Assembly (NCBI RefSeq): GCF_028767125.1
Contig: NZ_JAKCWP010000001.1
Span: 310,001-374,000, forward strand
Direction: 5' to 3'
Length of the DNA stretch: 64,000 nt
DNA from: Chelativorans sp. YIM 93263
Lineage (GTDB): Bacteria; Pseudomonadota; Alphaproteobacteria; Rhizobiales; Rhizobiaceae
The notes beneath the pieces are model-generated. The model was not told the origin of the DNA. It worked only from the letters and a program-made list of their open reading frames with translations, and did not search any database. How positions within the stretch are numbered: position 1 is the stretch's first letter; every line of letters starts with the position of its first letter. Made by a program: the position numbers and the translations under genes. This document shows positions 24,734 through 36,217 of this stretch, in pieces.

Positions 24734-25618
24734 ATGAGTAAGCAGGCTCGACCGAGAGTCGAAGCGTTTTTCGATGAGAGGACTTTTTCCATCCAGTATG
24801 TAGCCGCCGACCCGCAAAGCGGCGAATGCGCGATCATCGATCCCGTGCTGGACTACGATGAGAAATCCGGTGCCACCGCGACCCGCAATGCCGACAGGAT
24901 CCTGGATTACATTCGGGAGCGGAACCTGAGTGTATCATGGATTCTGGACACCCATCCCCACGCAGACCATTTTTCCGCCGCCGCTTATCTGAAAGAAAAG
25001 ACGGGTGCGCCCATGGCGATCGGCGAAAAGGTGGTCGCGGTTCAAAAACTCTGGAAGGACATTTACAATTTACCAGATTTTCCGGCGGACGGCTCGCAAT
25101 GGGACAAGCTCTTTGCCGACGGTGAGCGCTTCTTCATCGGCGAAATGCCGGTAAGCGTGATCTTTTCGCCCGGCCATACGCTTGCATCGATCACTTACGT
25201 CATCGGGGATGCCGCTTTCGTTCACGACACGCTTTTCATGCCCGATGGCGGCACGGCGCGCGCGGATTTTCCGGGCGGCGATGCGGCCGCGCTCTGGCAG
25301 TCGATCCGGAATATTCTCTCCCTACCCGACGATACCCGTGTGTTCACCGGCCATGATTACCAGCCCGGCGGCCGCGAGCCGCGTTGGGAAAGCACGATTG
25401 GAGAACAGCGGTCCGGCAATATCCACCTGACCGGCTGCAAGTCCGAGGAAGCTTTCGTGGAAATGCGCGAGCAACGGGACCGGACGCTGCCGATGCCCAA
25501 GCTCATACTCCACGCGCTCCAGGTGAACATGAACGGCGGCCGCCTTCCCCCGCCCGAAGAAAACGGCAAGCGCTATCTCAAGCTCCCGCTGAATGCACTT
25601 GATGCGGCCTGGGGCTGA
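24734..25618 (+). CDS. MBL-fold metallo-hydrolase, persulfide-dioxygenase (ETHE1/Blh)-like
   Basis: 294 residues. The metallo-beta-lactamase motif THPHADH is at 73-79, followed by FSPGHTLASITY, VHDTLFMPDGGTARADFPGG and VFTGHDYQPGG. The order and the GTARADFPGG segment match the ETHE1/Blh group, which oxidises glutathione persulfide with one mononuclear iron in sulfide detoxification. A sulfurtransferase or BigR-type repressor often accompanies such genes; neither is adjacent here. Activity assignment is by family. Confidence 0.88.
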   Translation: MSKQARPRVEAFFDERTFSIQYVAADPQSGECAIIDPVLDYDEKSGATATRNADRILDYIRERNLSVSWILDTHPHADHFSAAAYLKEKTGAPMAIGEKVVAVQKLWKDIYNLPDFPADGSQWDKLFADGERFFIGEMPVSVIFSPGHTLASITYVIGDAAFVHDTLFMPDGGTARADFPGGDAAALWQSIRNILSLPDDTRVFTGHDYQPGGREPRWESTIGEQRSGNIHLTGCKSEEAFVEMREQRDRTLPMPKLILHALQVNMNGGRLPPPEENGKRYLKLPLNALDAAWG

Positions 25619-25627
25619 TTTCGCAGA

Positions 25628-25664
25628 GCCCCTTTCCCGAAGGGGCCCGCGTACCCATATGGGT
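25628..25664 (+). terminator. Two hairpins between the metallo-hydrolase gene and typA
   Basis: GCCCCTT-TCCCG-AAGGGGC (25628-25646), then the perfect 12-bp palindrome ACCCATATGGGT (25653-25664). No T-run. Probably ends the upstream transcript; the second could be a regulator site for typA. Confidence 0.45.
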
Positions 25665-25768
25665 GCAAGCGGCTTGTCCTTTTGCATTGGCGAAAAAACC
25701 TGTATGAGCACGGACAAAGTGATGCGGGTTGCGCATCGAGCGTTTCCGCCAATTTTCGAAGAGCAATA

Positions 25769-27595
25769 ATGAAACTCCGTAATATCGCAATTATCGCCCA
25801 TGTGGACCATGGGAAGACGACCCTTGTCGATGCGCTGCTCAGGCAGTCCGGCTCGGTGCGTGAAAATCAGCGTGTCGACGACCGCGTCATGGACTCCACC
25901 GACCTGGAAAAGGAACGGGGGATCACCATTCTCGCCAAGGCGACGTCGGTGGTCTGGAACGATGTCCGCATCAATATCGTCGACACCCCCGGCCACGCCG
26001 ACTTCGGCGGCGAGGTGGAACGCATTCTCAACATGGTCGATGGAGCGGTGCTCCTGGTCGACGCCGCGGAAGGCCCCATGCCGCAGACCAAGTTCGTAGT
26101 CGGCAAGGCCCTCAAGATCGGTCTGAAGCCGATCGTGGCGGTCAACAAGATCGACCGGCCCGATGCGCGTGCCGATGAAGTGATCAACGAGGTCTTCGAC
26201 CTTTTCGCCGCCATGGACGCGGACGACGAGCAGCTCGATTTCCCGATCCTGTACGGTTCCGGCCGCGATGGCTGGATGAATTACGATCCCGACGGCCCAA
26301 AGGACGCTGGTCTCACGCCGCTTTTCGACCTCGTCCTGAAGCATGTGCCTGAGCCGACGGTGGACGAGGGGCCGTTCCGCATGATCGGGACGATCCTCGA
26401 AGCCGACCCGTTTCTCGGCCGTATCATCACCGGCCGTGTCACCTCCGGCTCGCTGAAATCGAACCAGACGCTCAAGGTCCTCTCGCGCGACGGCAAGGTG
26501 CTGGAACAGGGCCGCGTCTCCAAGATTCTCGCGTTCCGCGGCCTGGAGCGCCAGCCCATCGAGCAAGCTCATGCCGGTGACATTATCGCTATCGCCGGAC
26601 TTTCCAAGGGAACGGTCGCCGATACCTTCTGCGATCCCTCGGTGGGCGAGCCGATGCCGGCCCAGCCGATTGATCCGCCCACCGTCACCATGAGCTTTCT
26701 GGTAAACGATTCGCCGCTGGCCGGCACCGAAGGCGACAAGGTGACGAGCCGCGTCATCCGCGACCGTCTCCTCAAGGAGGCGGAAGGCAATGTCGCGCTG
26801 AAGATCGAAGAATCCGCTGACAAGGACTCCTTCCATGTCTCCGGCCGCGGCGAGCTTCAGCTTGCCGTCCTCATTGAAACCATGCGCCGCGAAGGCTTCG
26901 AGCTTGCGGTCTCGCGCCCGCGGGTCGTCATGCAGAAGGACGAAAACGGGCAGCTCCTCGAGCCGATCGAGGAGGTGGTCATTGACGTGGACGAGGACCA
27001 TGCCGGAGCGGTTGTCCAGAAGATGTCCGAGCGCAAGGCGGAAATGGTCGAGCTGAAACCTTCTGGCGGCGACCGTCAGCGGCTCGTCTTCCACGCACCG
27101 ACGCGCGGCCTGATCGGCTATCAGTCGGAGCTGCTGACCGATACGCGCGGCACCGCCGTCATGAACCGACTGTTTCACGAGTATCAGCCCTACAAGGGCG
27201 AGATCAACGGACGCGTCAACGGTGTTCTGATTTCCAACGATTCGGGCGAGGCAGTGGCTTTCGCCCTATGGAACCTCGAAGACCGCGGCCCGATGGTCAT
27301 CGATCCCGGCGTAAAGGTCTATCAGGGCATGATCATCGGCATTCACTCCCGGGATAATGATCTTGAAGTGAACGTCTTGAAAGGCAAGAAGCTCTCCAAC
27401 GTGCGCGCCGCCGGCAAGGACGAAGCGGTAAAGTTGACACCGCCCGTTCGCATGACGCTCGAGCGCGCTTTGTCCTGGATTCAGGACGACGAGCTGGTCG
27501 AGGTCACGCCGAAATCCATCCGCCTGCGCAAGCTCTACCTCGACCCCCACGAGCGCAAGCGTTTCGAGAAGCAAAGGGCGACCGCCAGCGCCTGA
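25769..27595 (+). CDS. typA: Translational GTPase TypA/BipA
   Basis: 608 residues, normal for TypA. G-domain motifs: AHVDHGKTT (G1), DTPGHADFGGEV (G3), VNKIDRPDAR (G4). Domains II, III, V and the TypA-specific C-terminal region (HAPTRGLIGYQSELLTDTRGTA) follow in the EF-G-like order. It binds the ribosome and aids 50S assembly and stress or cold adaptation. ATG 25769 gives the standard MKLRNIAIIAHVDHG N terminus. Single gene. Confidence 0.97.
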   Translation: MKLRNIAIIAHVDHGKTTLVDALLRQSGSVRENQRVDDRVMDSTDLEKERGITILAKATSVVWNDVRINIVDTPGHADFGGEVERILNMVDGAVLLVDAAEGPMPQTKFVVGKALKIGLKPIVAVNKIDRPDARADEVINEVFDLFAAMDADDEQLDFPILYGSGRDGWMNYDPDGPKDAGLTPLFDLVLKHVPEPTVDEGPFRMIGTILEADPFLGRIITGRVTSGSLKSNQTLKVLSRDGKVLEQGRVSKILAFRGLERQPIEQAHAGDIIAIAGLSKGTVADTFCDPSVGEPMPAQPIDPPTVTMSFLVNDSPLAGTEGDKVTSRVIRDRLLKEAEGNVALKIEESADKDSFHVSGRGELQLAVLIETMRREGFELAVSRPRVVMQKDENGQLLEPIEEVVIDVDEDHAGAVVQKMSERKAEMVELKPSGGDRQRLVFHAPTRGLIGYQSELLTDTRGTAVMNRLFHEYQPYKGEINGRVNGVLISNDSGEAVAFALWNLEDRGPMVIDPGVKVYQGMIIGIHSRDNDLEVNVLKGKKLSNVRAAGKDEAVKLTPPVRMTLERALSWIQDDELVEVTPKSIRLRKLYLDPHERKRFEKQRATASA

Positions 27596-28462
27596 CGAGG
27601 CAGGCTCATCCTGCTGTTCTTGTTGGCGCGTCTCCTCCGCCTCGCGGCGGTCGGCAACTCCCCCGTCGAGGGGGAGGGGGCGTGTCGCCACCCCCGCTCG
27701 TGCCTGTCTTCATCGCGCCCTCCGAGTCTCCGCACCTCAGCATGAGGTGAAGGCATACCTATTCCTTCCCGCGCGGTGGTCCGCCGGGGTTTGTCAAAGA
27801 TCGGGAAACGGGGCGCGTGGTCCGAGCCTCTCTATTAATGTATGTGGCGCGTTCCACGCGCCCCGCCGGCCGCTGTCCCGCGGTTGGCCGGTCACTCGGG
27901 CTTCTCTCTCCTTCCCGGCTGCACCCAATTAGGGGGTGGTCTTGGCCGGGCCGAAGAAGAAACCCTAGCGGCTTCTCCGCGGCTGCCCGACACCGTCTGG
28001 AACCCGGTGCCCGGTTTTTCCGGCGATGCTGTCTGTCACCCAGCCCCCCGGCGCCGCCGGCCTGTTGCGGGCCCTCACATGCCTCCAGGTACCGGACCCC
28101 TGGAGGGGGAGGCTGCCGCCGCCCTCCCGAACACCCGGTGCGCATCCGGTTCCCGTGAGGGCGATGGGTTGAATGATAAGAGCGGCTGGACGTTGTAGGA
28201 TAAGATCAGCCGAGAAAAGTTCGAACTTTTTTCTGATACCAAGCGAAAACAAAGGGTTGATCACCTAGAAAAAATTCGTGGGGGCAGATTTTATCCCCGT
28301 TTTAGAGCGATACAGCCGCGCCTCTACGCGTTGGCGATCCGCTTGCGCGATAGCATCTCCGAAATACCCTCACTTCGCCATCCTCTGCGGAGCGGATCAC
28401 CGAGACCCTTCCCGTTTGCCCGTGAGCCGCTATGATCGTCCGGCCAAAACGGATGTCGCTCC
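27596..28462. other. 867-bp gene-free GC-rich region with several hairpins
   Basis: No credible gene on either strand; open frames across it are Arg/Pro/Gly-rich and lack ribosome sites. Inverted repeats: CTCCCCC/GGGGGAG (27658-27676), GGCGCGT/ACGCGCC (27846-27862), CCTCCAGG/CCTGGAGG with a 9-base loop (28082-28106) and the palindrome AAAAGTTCGAACTTTT (28215-28230). The part 27.8-28.15 kb is GC-rich and could be a structured RNA or a dispersed genomic repeat; the right-hand part is AT-richer and should hold the promoter of the LysE gene. I could not match it to tmRNA, RNase P RNA, SRP RNA or a common riboswitch by eye. Confidence 0.5.
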
Positions 28463-29077
28463 ATGGAACTTTCGTCTCTGATTATTTTTGCCGGCGCGCT
28501 CTTTGTGGCCGCCGGCTCGCCGGGCCCAAGCATCGCCGCCCTCGTAGCGCGCATTGTCGCGCGCGGACTGCGGGATGTGTTTCCATTCTTGCTGGCCATG
28601 TGGATCGGTGAGGCTATCTGGCTTTCCTGCGCGATTTTTGGGCTGGCTTTCATAGCGGAGACGTTCCACCTCGTCTTTCTCGCTGTAAAATATCTGGGAG
28701 TCGGTTATCTGCTTTATCTGGCCTGGAAGATGTGGGCTGCGCCGGTGTCGGTCGGTCAGGACGTTCTTCCGTCGAGCGACAAAAGTTGGAAGCTTTTCCT
28801 CACCGGCATGGCAGTCACACTCGGCAATCCCAAGATCATGATGTTCTACCTGGCTCTCCTGCCGACCATCATCGACCTGTCAGCCGTAAGCCTGCTCGGC
28901 TGGGCGGAACTGACCCTCACAATGCTGTCAGTCCTGATTGCCGTGGATCTCGGCTGGGCATTCGCAGCCGCGCAGGCGCGCCGCGTACTCAAAAGCGCCC
29001 GCGCAATGCGCATGGCCAACCGGATCAGCGCTTCGTTAATGGCCGGTGCTGCAGCGGCAATCGCCACCCGCAGCTAG
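28463..29077 (+). CDS. LysE/RhtB family amino-acid exporter
   Basis: 204 residues with about six membrane helices. The N-terminal SPGPSIAALVARIVARGLR matches the conserved RhtB/LysE start (PGP motif), and GMAVTLGNPKIMMFYLALLP is the second family signature with the conserved N-P-K. It exports an amino acid or derivative; the substrate cannot be read. Its stop overlaps the end of the convergent DUF2332 gene by 4 bp. Confidence 0.9.
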   Translation: MELSSLIIFAGALFVAAGSPGPSIAALVARIVARGLRDVFPFLLAMWIGEAIWLSCAIFGLAFIAETFHLVFLAVKYLGVGYLLYLAWKMWAAPVSVGQDVLPSSDKSWKLFLTGMAVTLGNPKIMMFYLALLPTIIDLSAVSLLGWAELTLTMLSVLIAVDLGWAFAAAQARRVLKSARAMRMANRISASLMAGAAAAIATRS

Positions 29078-30099
29078 AGCCATTCGATCCAGCGCCCGTG
29101 ATAATCGCAGCGGGCGAGGTCACGTGTCTCCGCTTGTGGCCAAAGCGTCAGCCGGAGTGTGGCAAATGGATCGGCGGTGGCGATGGGCTCCATGCGCAGC
29201 CAGGCGACCGGCGCGGAGGCCGGAGTGTTGCCGGCCTCGTCCAGCATGGTTTCTATCCGAGCCCGCGTGGACGCCGGCGTGTATTGCCACATGATGGAGT
29301 GAAAGAGGACGAAGACCTCGCTGTCGCTCCGCCGGACAAGCTGTGAACCCACGAAATCGGCGGCATCGGCTTTGTGCAGGCGAAACGGCGTTTCATCCGC
29401 AAGGGACAGGGCGGCGTCCAGGCGCTGCAATCTGGCCGGTTGGTCGGGCCAGATGAAACTTTTCAGTTTCAGCCGCTGCTCGGGATCGGAAATCGCGACA
29501 GGCGCAATGTCGCTGCCTTCGCGCGAGGCGATATCGAGAAAGCCGCCGAGCGGCGGTACCTTACCGCGAACTTCCGGCTCCATCTTGACCGGTGAAGCTT
29601 CGTCACCCCAGCAGGCTTCACCGTAGCGATAGGAAAAGCGGTCGAAGAGGAGATTGAGGCCGGCGCTAGCCCCGATCTCGCGGATCGCCAGCGGCATGCC
29701 GGTCTCCTGCCCGACATGAAGAAAACCCGGCAGCAGCATCGCCGAGCGCCCGATCTCGTTGGTCTGGGGCGGTGAATCGAGCGCCTCGCAAATCCAGCCG
29801 TCATGACGGGCCAGCGCCGCCGAAAGTGCCTTCCGCACGGTCTCGTCCGACACCTGGTGCGGTGGGTAGGCAGCGGCCAGATCATCATCCTTGCCACTGA
29901 GGACCAGCCGGTGAAGAGCACCGCAAAGCCTGAGCGCGAGCGCGTCCTCGCGCGGATCGCCGGGCCAGAGGTTTACGCGCTGCCCCGTCCGGCTGGCAGC
30001 CTCCAGAAGCTGCGGCAGCAACCGGCACAGCCGCGCCGTGAAAGGAGAGCCCAGCCGATCGCAAGCCTGCGCCTGCCTGTTGAAGTGCTCCTGCATCAT
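29074..30099 (-). CDS. DUF2332 family protein
   Basis: 341 residues matching DUF2332: an N-terminal helical region with HFNRQAQACDRLGSPFTARL, then LPLAIREIGASAGLNLLFDRFSYRYG and a C-terminal FVLFHSIMWQYTP and AWLRMEP segment. The EIGASAGLNL stretch resembles the SAM-binding motif I of methyltransferases, so a methyltransferase-like fold is possible but unproven. Convergent with the LysE gene and 35 bp upstream (in its own direction it follows ccmG) on the same strand as the ccm genes. Confidence 0.85.
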   Translation of the reverse strand: MMQEHFNRQAQACDRLGSPFTARLCRLLPQLLEAASRTGQRVNLWPGDPREDALALRLCGALHRLVLSGKDDDLAAAYPPHQVSDETVRKALSAALARHDGWICEALDSPPQTNEIGRSAMLLPGFLHVGQETGMPLAIREIGASAGLNLLFDRFSYRYGEACWGDEASPVKMEPEVRGKVPPLGGFLDIASREGSDIAPVAISDPEQRLKLKSFIWPDQPARLQRLDAALSLADETPFRLHKADAADFVGSQLVRRSDSEVFVLFHSIMWQYTPASTRARIETMLDEAGNTPASAPVAWLRMEPIATADPFATLRLTLWPQAETRDLARCDYHGRWIEWL

Positions 30100-30134
30100 G
30101 ACGGGTCCTCCATTCGTTGGCGCGGCCGAGAATA

Positions 30135-30713
30135 TCAGGAAGTACCCGCCAGAATCCTTTCAATCCGCGGCTGCAAATCGTTTCGGATGCTTTCCGGCGT
30201 GAACGGGCCGACATGCTTATAGCGGATGGCGCCATCGGGACCGACCAAAAAGGTCTCCGGCACGCCGTATACGCCCCATTCTATGGCCGCCCGGCCGTTT
30301 CGGTCCACGCCGATTGCGTCATACGGATTTCCGAGATCCCCGAGAAACCGGAGAGCGTTTTGCGGCTGGTCCTTGTAGTTGAGGCCCACGATCCGGATCC
30401 GTTCGTCTTCGGCGAGCTGCATCAGGAGCGGATGTTCCTGGCGACAGGGGACGCACCATGACCCCCAGACATTCACCAGCGTGACGTTGCCGCTGAAATC
30501 CTCGGGAGAAAGGCCGGGAAGGTTGCTGCCTTCGAGCGGCGGGAGCTCGATCTGCGGGGCGGGCTCGTCGATCAGCGCAGACGGCACGACGGAGCTGTCC
30601 CGCCCCGAGACCAGCTGGACCAGAAACACGGCCGAAAGCGCCAAGAAGGCCAGAAGCGGCAACAGGAGCAGAAGCTTGCGCGACCGGGGGGCACGATCTT
30701 CCACGGTGCTCAT
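30135..30713 (-). CDS. ccmG: Cytochrome c biogenesis thiol:disulfide oxidoreductase CcmG/DsbE
   Basis: 192 residues: an N-terminal membrane anchor (LLLLLPLLAFLALSAVFLVQL) followed by a periplasmic thioredoxin domain with active site WCVPC and the DsbE-type GVYGVPETFLVGPDG cis-proline region. It keeps apocytochrome c haem-binding cysteines reduced. The ATG overlaps the ccmD stop by 4 bp (ATGA), so translation is coupled. Last gene of the ccm operon. Confidence 0.95.
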   Translation of the reverse strand: MSTVEDRAPRSRKLLLLLPLLAFLALSAVFLVQLVSGRDSSVVPSALIDEPAPQIELPPLEGSNLPGLSPEDFSGNVTLVNVWGSWCVPCRQEHPLLMQLAEDERIRIVGLNYKDQPQNALRFLGDLGNPYDAIGVDRNGRAAIEWGVYGVPETFLVGPDGAIRYKHVGPFTPESIRNDLQPRIERILAGTS

Positions 30714-30871
30714 TCACCCCTCCCTGCCGAGCGCCGGCGAAAACCCCGCGCTTCCAGCTCTTCCAGAGCACGCTTTTGCGCGCGCTGGTCCACCAAAATC
30801 CACGCCGCCAGCCCGCAAATGGCCAAAGCGGACGCGGCGTAGGCCGCTATGACATAGGCAAGATGGCTCAC
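30710..30871 (-). CDS. ccmD: Haem exporter protein CcmD
   Basis: 53 residues starting at GTG 30871. It has one membrane helix (SHLAYVIAAYAASALAICGLAAW) with the conserved Tyr, followed by a charged tail with an R-A-Q-K-R-A-L-E-E-L-E helix, exactly the CcmD layout. CcmD helps release holo-CcmE from the CcmABC complex. It overlaps the ccmC stop (GTGA) on one side and the ccmG start (ATGA) on the other, so all three are translationally coupled. Confidence 0.9.
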   Translation of the reverse strand: MSHLAYVIAAYAASALAICGLAAWILVDQRAQKRALEELEARGFRRRSAGRGE

Positions 30872-31647
30872 GAGGCGTTCTCCTGCACTGCGAGTCCGTC
30901 CACCGCGCGCGCCGAAACGCGGCGCATCGCCGCGAGCCGTCGGCGCCAGATCTCCGCGCGCATCGCCATCAGATGGAGCGTCAGAAAGAGCAGCGTGAAA
31001 CCGAGCGCCGAAACCAGCAGCGGCCACAACAGGCTGGGATGGATCGTCGGCCCATCGAGACGCATCACCGATGCCGGCTGGTGGAGCGTGTTCCACCAAT
31101 CGACTGAAAACTTGATAATCGGGATGTTGATGAACCCGACCAGCGTCAGGATCGCCGCCGCCCGCGCCCCGCGTCCCGGATCGTCCATTGCGCGCGTCAG
31201 CGCGATGATCCCGAGATACATCAGGAAAAGCACGAACACCGACGTAAGCCGCGCATCCCAGACCCACCACGTTCCCCACATGGGCTTGCCCCATATCGAG
31301 CCCGTAACCAGCGCCAGTGCTGTGAAGGTCGCCCCGATGGGCGCAGCGGCTTTCAGGGAAACATCGGCCAGCGGATGTCGCCAGACCAGCGTGCCGAGAG
31401 CGGACGCCGCCATGATCGTGTAGCAGAACATGGAAAGCCACGCGAACGGCACATGGATATACATGATCCGCACGGTGATGCCCTGCTGGTAGTCCTCAGG
31501 TGCTGTAAAGCCCATGAATAGCCCCAGCGCGATGATGAGGACCGCCGCGCTGCCGAGCCAGGGCAGAACGCGGCCCGTAAACGCGAGGAAACGCGTCGGA
31601 TTGGCAAGCGCGGTCACGCGCGCTGTCGCTCGGCTGCTCTCACTCAT
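30868..31647 (-). CDS. ccmC: Haem transporter/lyase subunit CcmC
   Basis: 259 residues with six membrane helices. The tryptophan-rich haem-handling motif WGTWWVWDARLTS is present, flanked by the periplasmic histidines in YIHVPFAW and NTLHQPAS. CcmC attaches haem to the chaperone CcmE. ATG 31647 is preferred to the earlier ATG at 31683. A 167-bp gap with three palindromes separates it from ccmB, which is unusual given the tight coupling of the other ccm genes. Confidence 0.96.
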   Translation of the reverse strand: MSESSRATARVTALANPTRFLAFTGRVLPWLGSAAVLIIALGLFMGFTAPEDYQQGITVRIMYIHVPFAWLSMFCYTIMAASALGTLVWRHPLADVSLKAAAPIGATFTALALVTGSIWGKPMWGTWWVWDARLTSVFVLFLMYLGIIALTRAMDDPGRGARAAAILTLVGFINIPIIKFSVDWWNTLHQPASVMRLDGPTIHPSLLWPLLVSALGFTLLFLTLHLMAMRAEIWRRRLAAMRRVSARAVDGLAVQENAS

Positions 31648-31699
31648 GACACTGTAAATAGAGCGCTCTTCGCTCCTCCGCAATTGACCGTGTTTGCCG

Positions 31700-31791
31700 C
31701 AGGCAATTGCCTGAACGGATTGTGATCGCCGCAGCCGGTGTTTCCGGCTGATCGCGAGTACTGGAGTGATGATATATCACAGATATATCAT
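31700..31791. promoter_or_regulatory. Cluster of three palindromes in the ccmB-ccmC gap
   Basis: CAGGCAATTGCCTG, a perfect 14-bp palindrome (31700-31713); CAGCCGG-TGTTT-CCGGCTG hairpin (31732-31750); and ATGATATATC-ACA-GATATATCAT, a perfect 10-bp inverted repeat (31769-31791) made of two self-complementary GATATATC units 11 bp apart. The last looks like a dimer or tetramer operator; the hairpin may be a terminator. They imply separate control of ccmCDG. Confidence 0.55.
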
Positions 31792-31814
31792 ACCTTCATT
31801 CTCACCCCAATGCG

Positions 31815-32480
31815 CTAGTCATCCGCCGAGCGAAGCGCCAGTGCCGCCGCCGCCGGCCCGAGGACAGCAAAGAAAAGTGCCAGTGCCGCCAGAATGAGAA
31901 AGGGCGGCAGGAAAGGATCGTTCTCGACCACCGCGGCACGGCCGGCAGCCACTCCGAATATGAGCACCGGGATCGTCAGGGGCAGAACGAGCACCGAAAT
32001 AAGCAGGCCGCCGCGCGGCAGCGCGACCACCAGCGCGGCCCCGACAGCGCCGATGAAGGTGATGGCCGGCGTTCCGGCAAGCAATGTTAGCGTCGTCACG
32101 GCAATCCCCTCCGCCGGCATATTCATGAACATGCCGAGCAGCGGAGCGACGATCACCAGCGGCAGGACGCTGACGGTCCAGTGGGCAAGACATTTGACGA
32201 AGACCGTCACGGCCAGCATGTGCCGGGTATCGGAAATCAACAGGAGATCGAGCGAACCGTCCTCCCGATCCGCCTGAAACAGCCGTTCCAGGCCGAGAAG
32301 GCTCGAAAGCAGCGCGCCAAGCCAGAGGACCGCCGGGCCGATTCGCGCCAGGAGATCGAGGTCGGGGCCCACCCCGAAAGGAATGACCGCTATGACTGCG
32401 AGAAAGAAGAGAACACCCGTCATCGCCCCGCTGCCGGTGCGCAATCCCAGCGTCAGGTCTCGGTGGTAAAGCGCGAGCAT
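31815..32480 (-). CDS. ccmB: Haem exporter membrane subunit CcmB
   Basis: 221 residues, six membrane helices. CcmB features: RDLTLGLRTGSGAMTGVLFFLAV near the N terminus, ERLFQADREDGSLDLLL and LTLLAGTPAITFIGAVGAAL. It is the permease partner of the CcmA ATPase in the ABC complex that frees holo-CcmE. Its ATG overlaps the ccmA TGA by one base (TGATG). Confidence 0.95.
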   Translation of the reverse strand: MLALYHRDLTLGLRTGSGAMTGVLFFLAVIAVIPFGVGPDLDLLARIGPAVLWLGALLSSLLGLERLFQADREDGSLDLLLISDTRHMLAVTVFVKCLAHWTVSVLPLVIVAPLLGMFMNMPAEGIAVTTLTLLAGTPAITFIGAVGAALVVALPRGGLLISVLVLPLTIPVLIFGVAAGRAAVVENDPFLPPFLILAALALFFAVLGPAAAALALRSADD

Positions 32481-33109
32481 CAGGCCGAGGCCGCCATGCT
32501 GATCTCCCGCGCTCCCTCAAGGCCAAGGGGAAGATGGGTCGCGGCCACGATGAAACCGCCCTCGCCAAGGTGCGCGCGCATAAGCTCTTGCAGTCGCATA
32601 CCGGAAGAGCGGTCCAGACCCGCCGTCGGCTCGTCGAGCAGCCAGACGGGACGGTAGGAAACGAGGAGCCGGGCAATGGCGCTGCGCCGCTTCTGACCGC
32701 TGGAAAGATAGCCGAAAGGGATGTGGCCTATCCCGTCGAGCCCGACCGATTCGAGCGCCTTGAGCGGCGAGGTAAGCGCATTACCCAGAAATTTTTGCCA
32801 GAAGACAAGGTTCTCCTCGACGCTCAATGCAGGCTTCATGGCATTGAGATGTCCGAGATAATGGGAGGCGGCCCCGAGATTCGGCCACGCCTCACCACCG
32901 TTTCTGAACAAGACACTTCCATCCGCCGGCTGAAGCAATCCCGCCAGGATGCGCAGAAGCGTTGATTTGCCGGATCCATTGGGGCCGGTGACCAACAGCG
33001 CCTCGCCCGGCGCCAAAGAGAAGGAGACTTCAGAAAAGATGACTTCTCCGCCGCGCTCGCCGGCCAGGCCCTTTACGGCGAGTTCTGTGGCTTCCGGTAC
33101 TTGGGGCAA
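32480..33109 (-). CDS. ccmA: Haem exporter ATP-binding protein CcmA
   Basis: 209 residues, a compact ABC ATPase. Walker A GPNGSGKST is at residues 42-50, the signature is LSSGQKRR and Walker B is VWLLDEPTAGLDR. It energises CcmB/CcmC/CcmD during haem delivery to CcmE. First gene of the operon, divergent from acnA over a 254-bp gap; the promoters of both must lie there, including an AT-rich patch near 33108-33130. Confidence 0.95.
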   Translation of the reverse strand: MPQVPEATELAVKGLAGERGGEVIFSEVSFSLAPGEALLVTGPNGSGKSTLLRILAGLLQPADGSVLFRNGGEAWPNLGAASHYLGHLNAMKPALSVEENLVFWQKFLGNALTSPLKALESVGLDGIGHIPFGYLSSGQKRRSAIARLLVSYRPVWLLDEPTAGLDRSSGMRLQELMRAHLGEGGFIVAATHLPLGLEGAREISMAASA

Positions 33110-33363
33110 ATTATTATCCCTGAAATATGCAATGCAGCCATTTCGGCAAACTCACTATGGAACTCTTCTACGAAAATCACTATACCGCGGACAACCATGC
33201 CAGCGGTCGGCGTGGAAAACATTGTGCCGATACTCGCGCGCGCCGCCTTGAACGGCCGACGCAGGGAAGCGGACAAGCGGAAGTGATCGCACCCGCACCT
33301 AAGCGCCTGTCGCCTCAGGAGTCCGTTCCCGTTTTCGGTTGAACAGACAGGATAGGATCGCTC

Positions 33364-36054
<2,691 letters not shown>

Positions 36055-36075
36055 ACCTGGCCTTATCGAATCCTC

Positions 36076-36106
36076 AGACCGCCGGCTGTGCCGGCGGTCT
36101 CTTTAT
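36076..36106 (+). terminator. Rho-independent terminator of acnA
   Basis: AGACCGCCGGC (36076-36086), loop TGT, GCCGGCGGTCT (36090-36100), then CTTTAT. An 11-bp perfect stem 21 bp after the acnA stop. Confidence 0.85.
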
Positions 36107-36217
36107 ACCCCGCGGGGCTTGTTTCACCGCAATGTGACTTTCCCTTGAGACGAGACAGCCGCTAGGTTGCCATCTCGATTAACGCAATGTTTCGGACGGG
36201 CCGAGAGCGGAAGTAAA

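Noticed and set aside
25322-27178. Long minus-strand open frame opposite typA
   Set aside because: typA is unambiguous on the plus strand; the antisense frame is a shadow.
27660-28200. Possible cobalamin riboswitch, tmRNA or RNase P RNA in the gene-free region
   Set aside because: Short pieces such as GGGAAGG occur on the minus strand, but the conserved boxes of these RNAs are missing and no vitamin B12 gene lies downstream.
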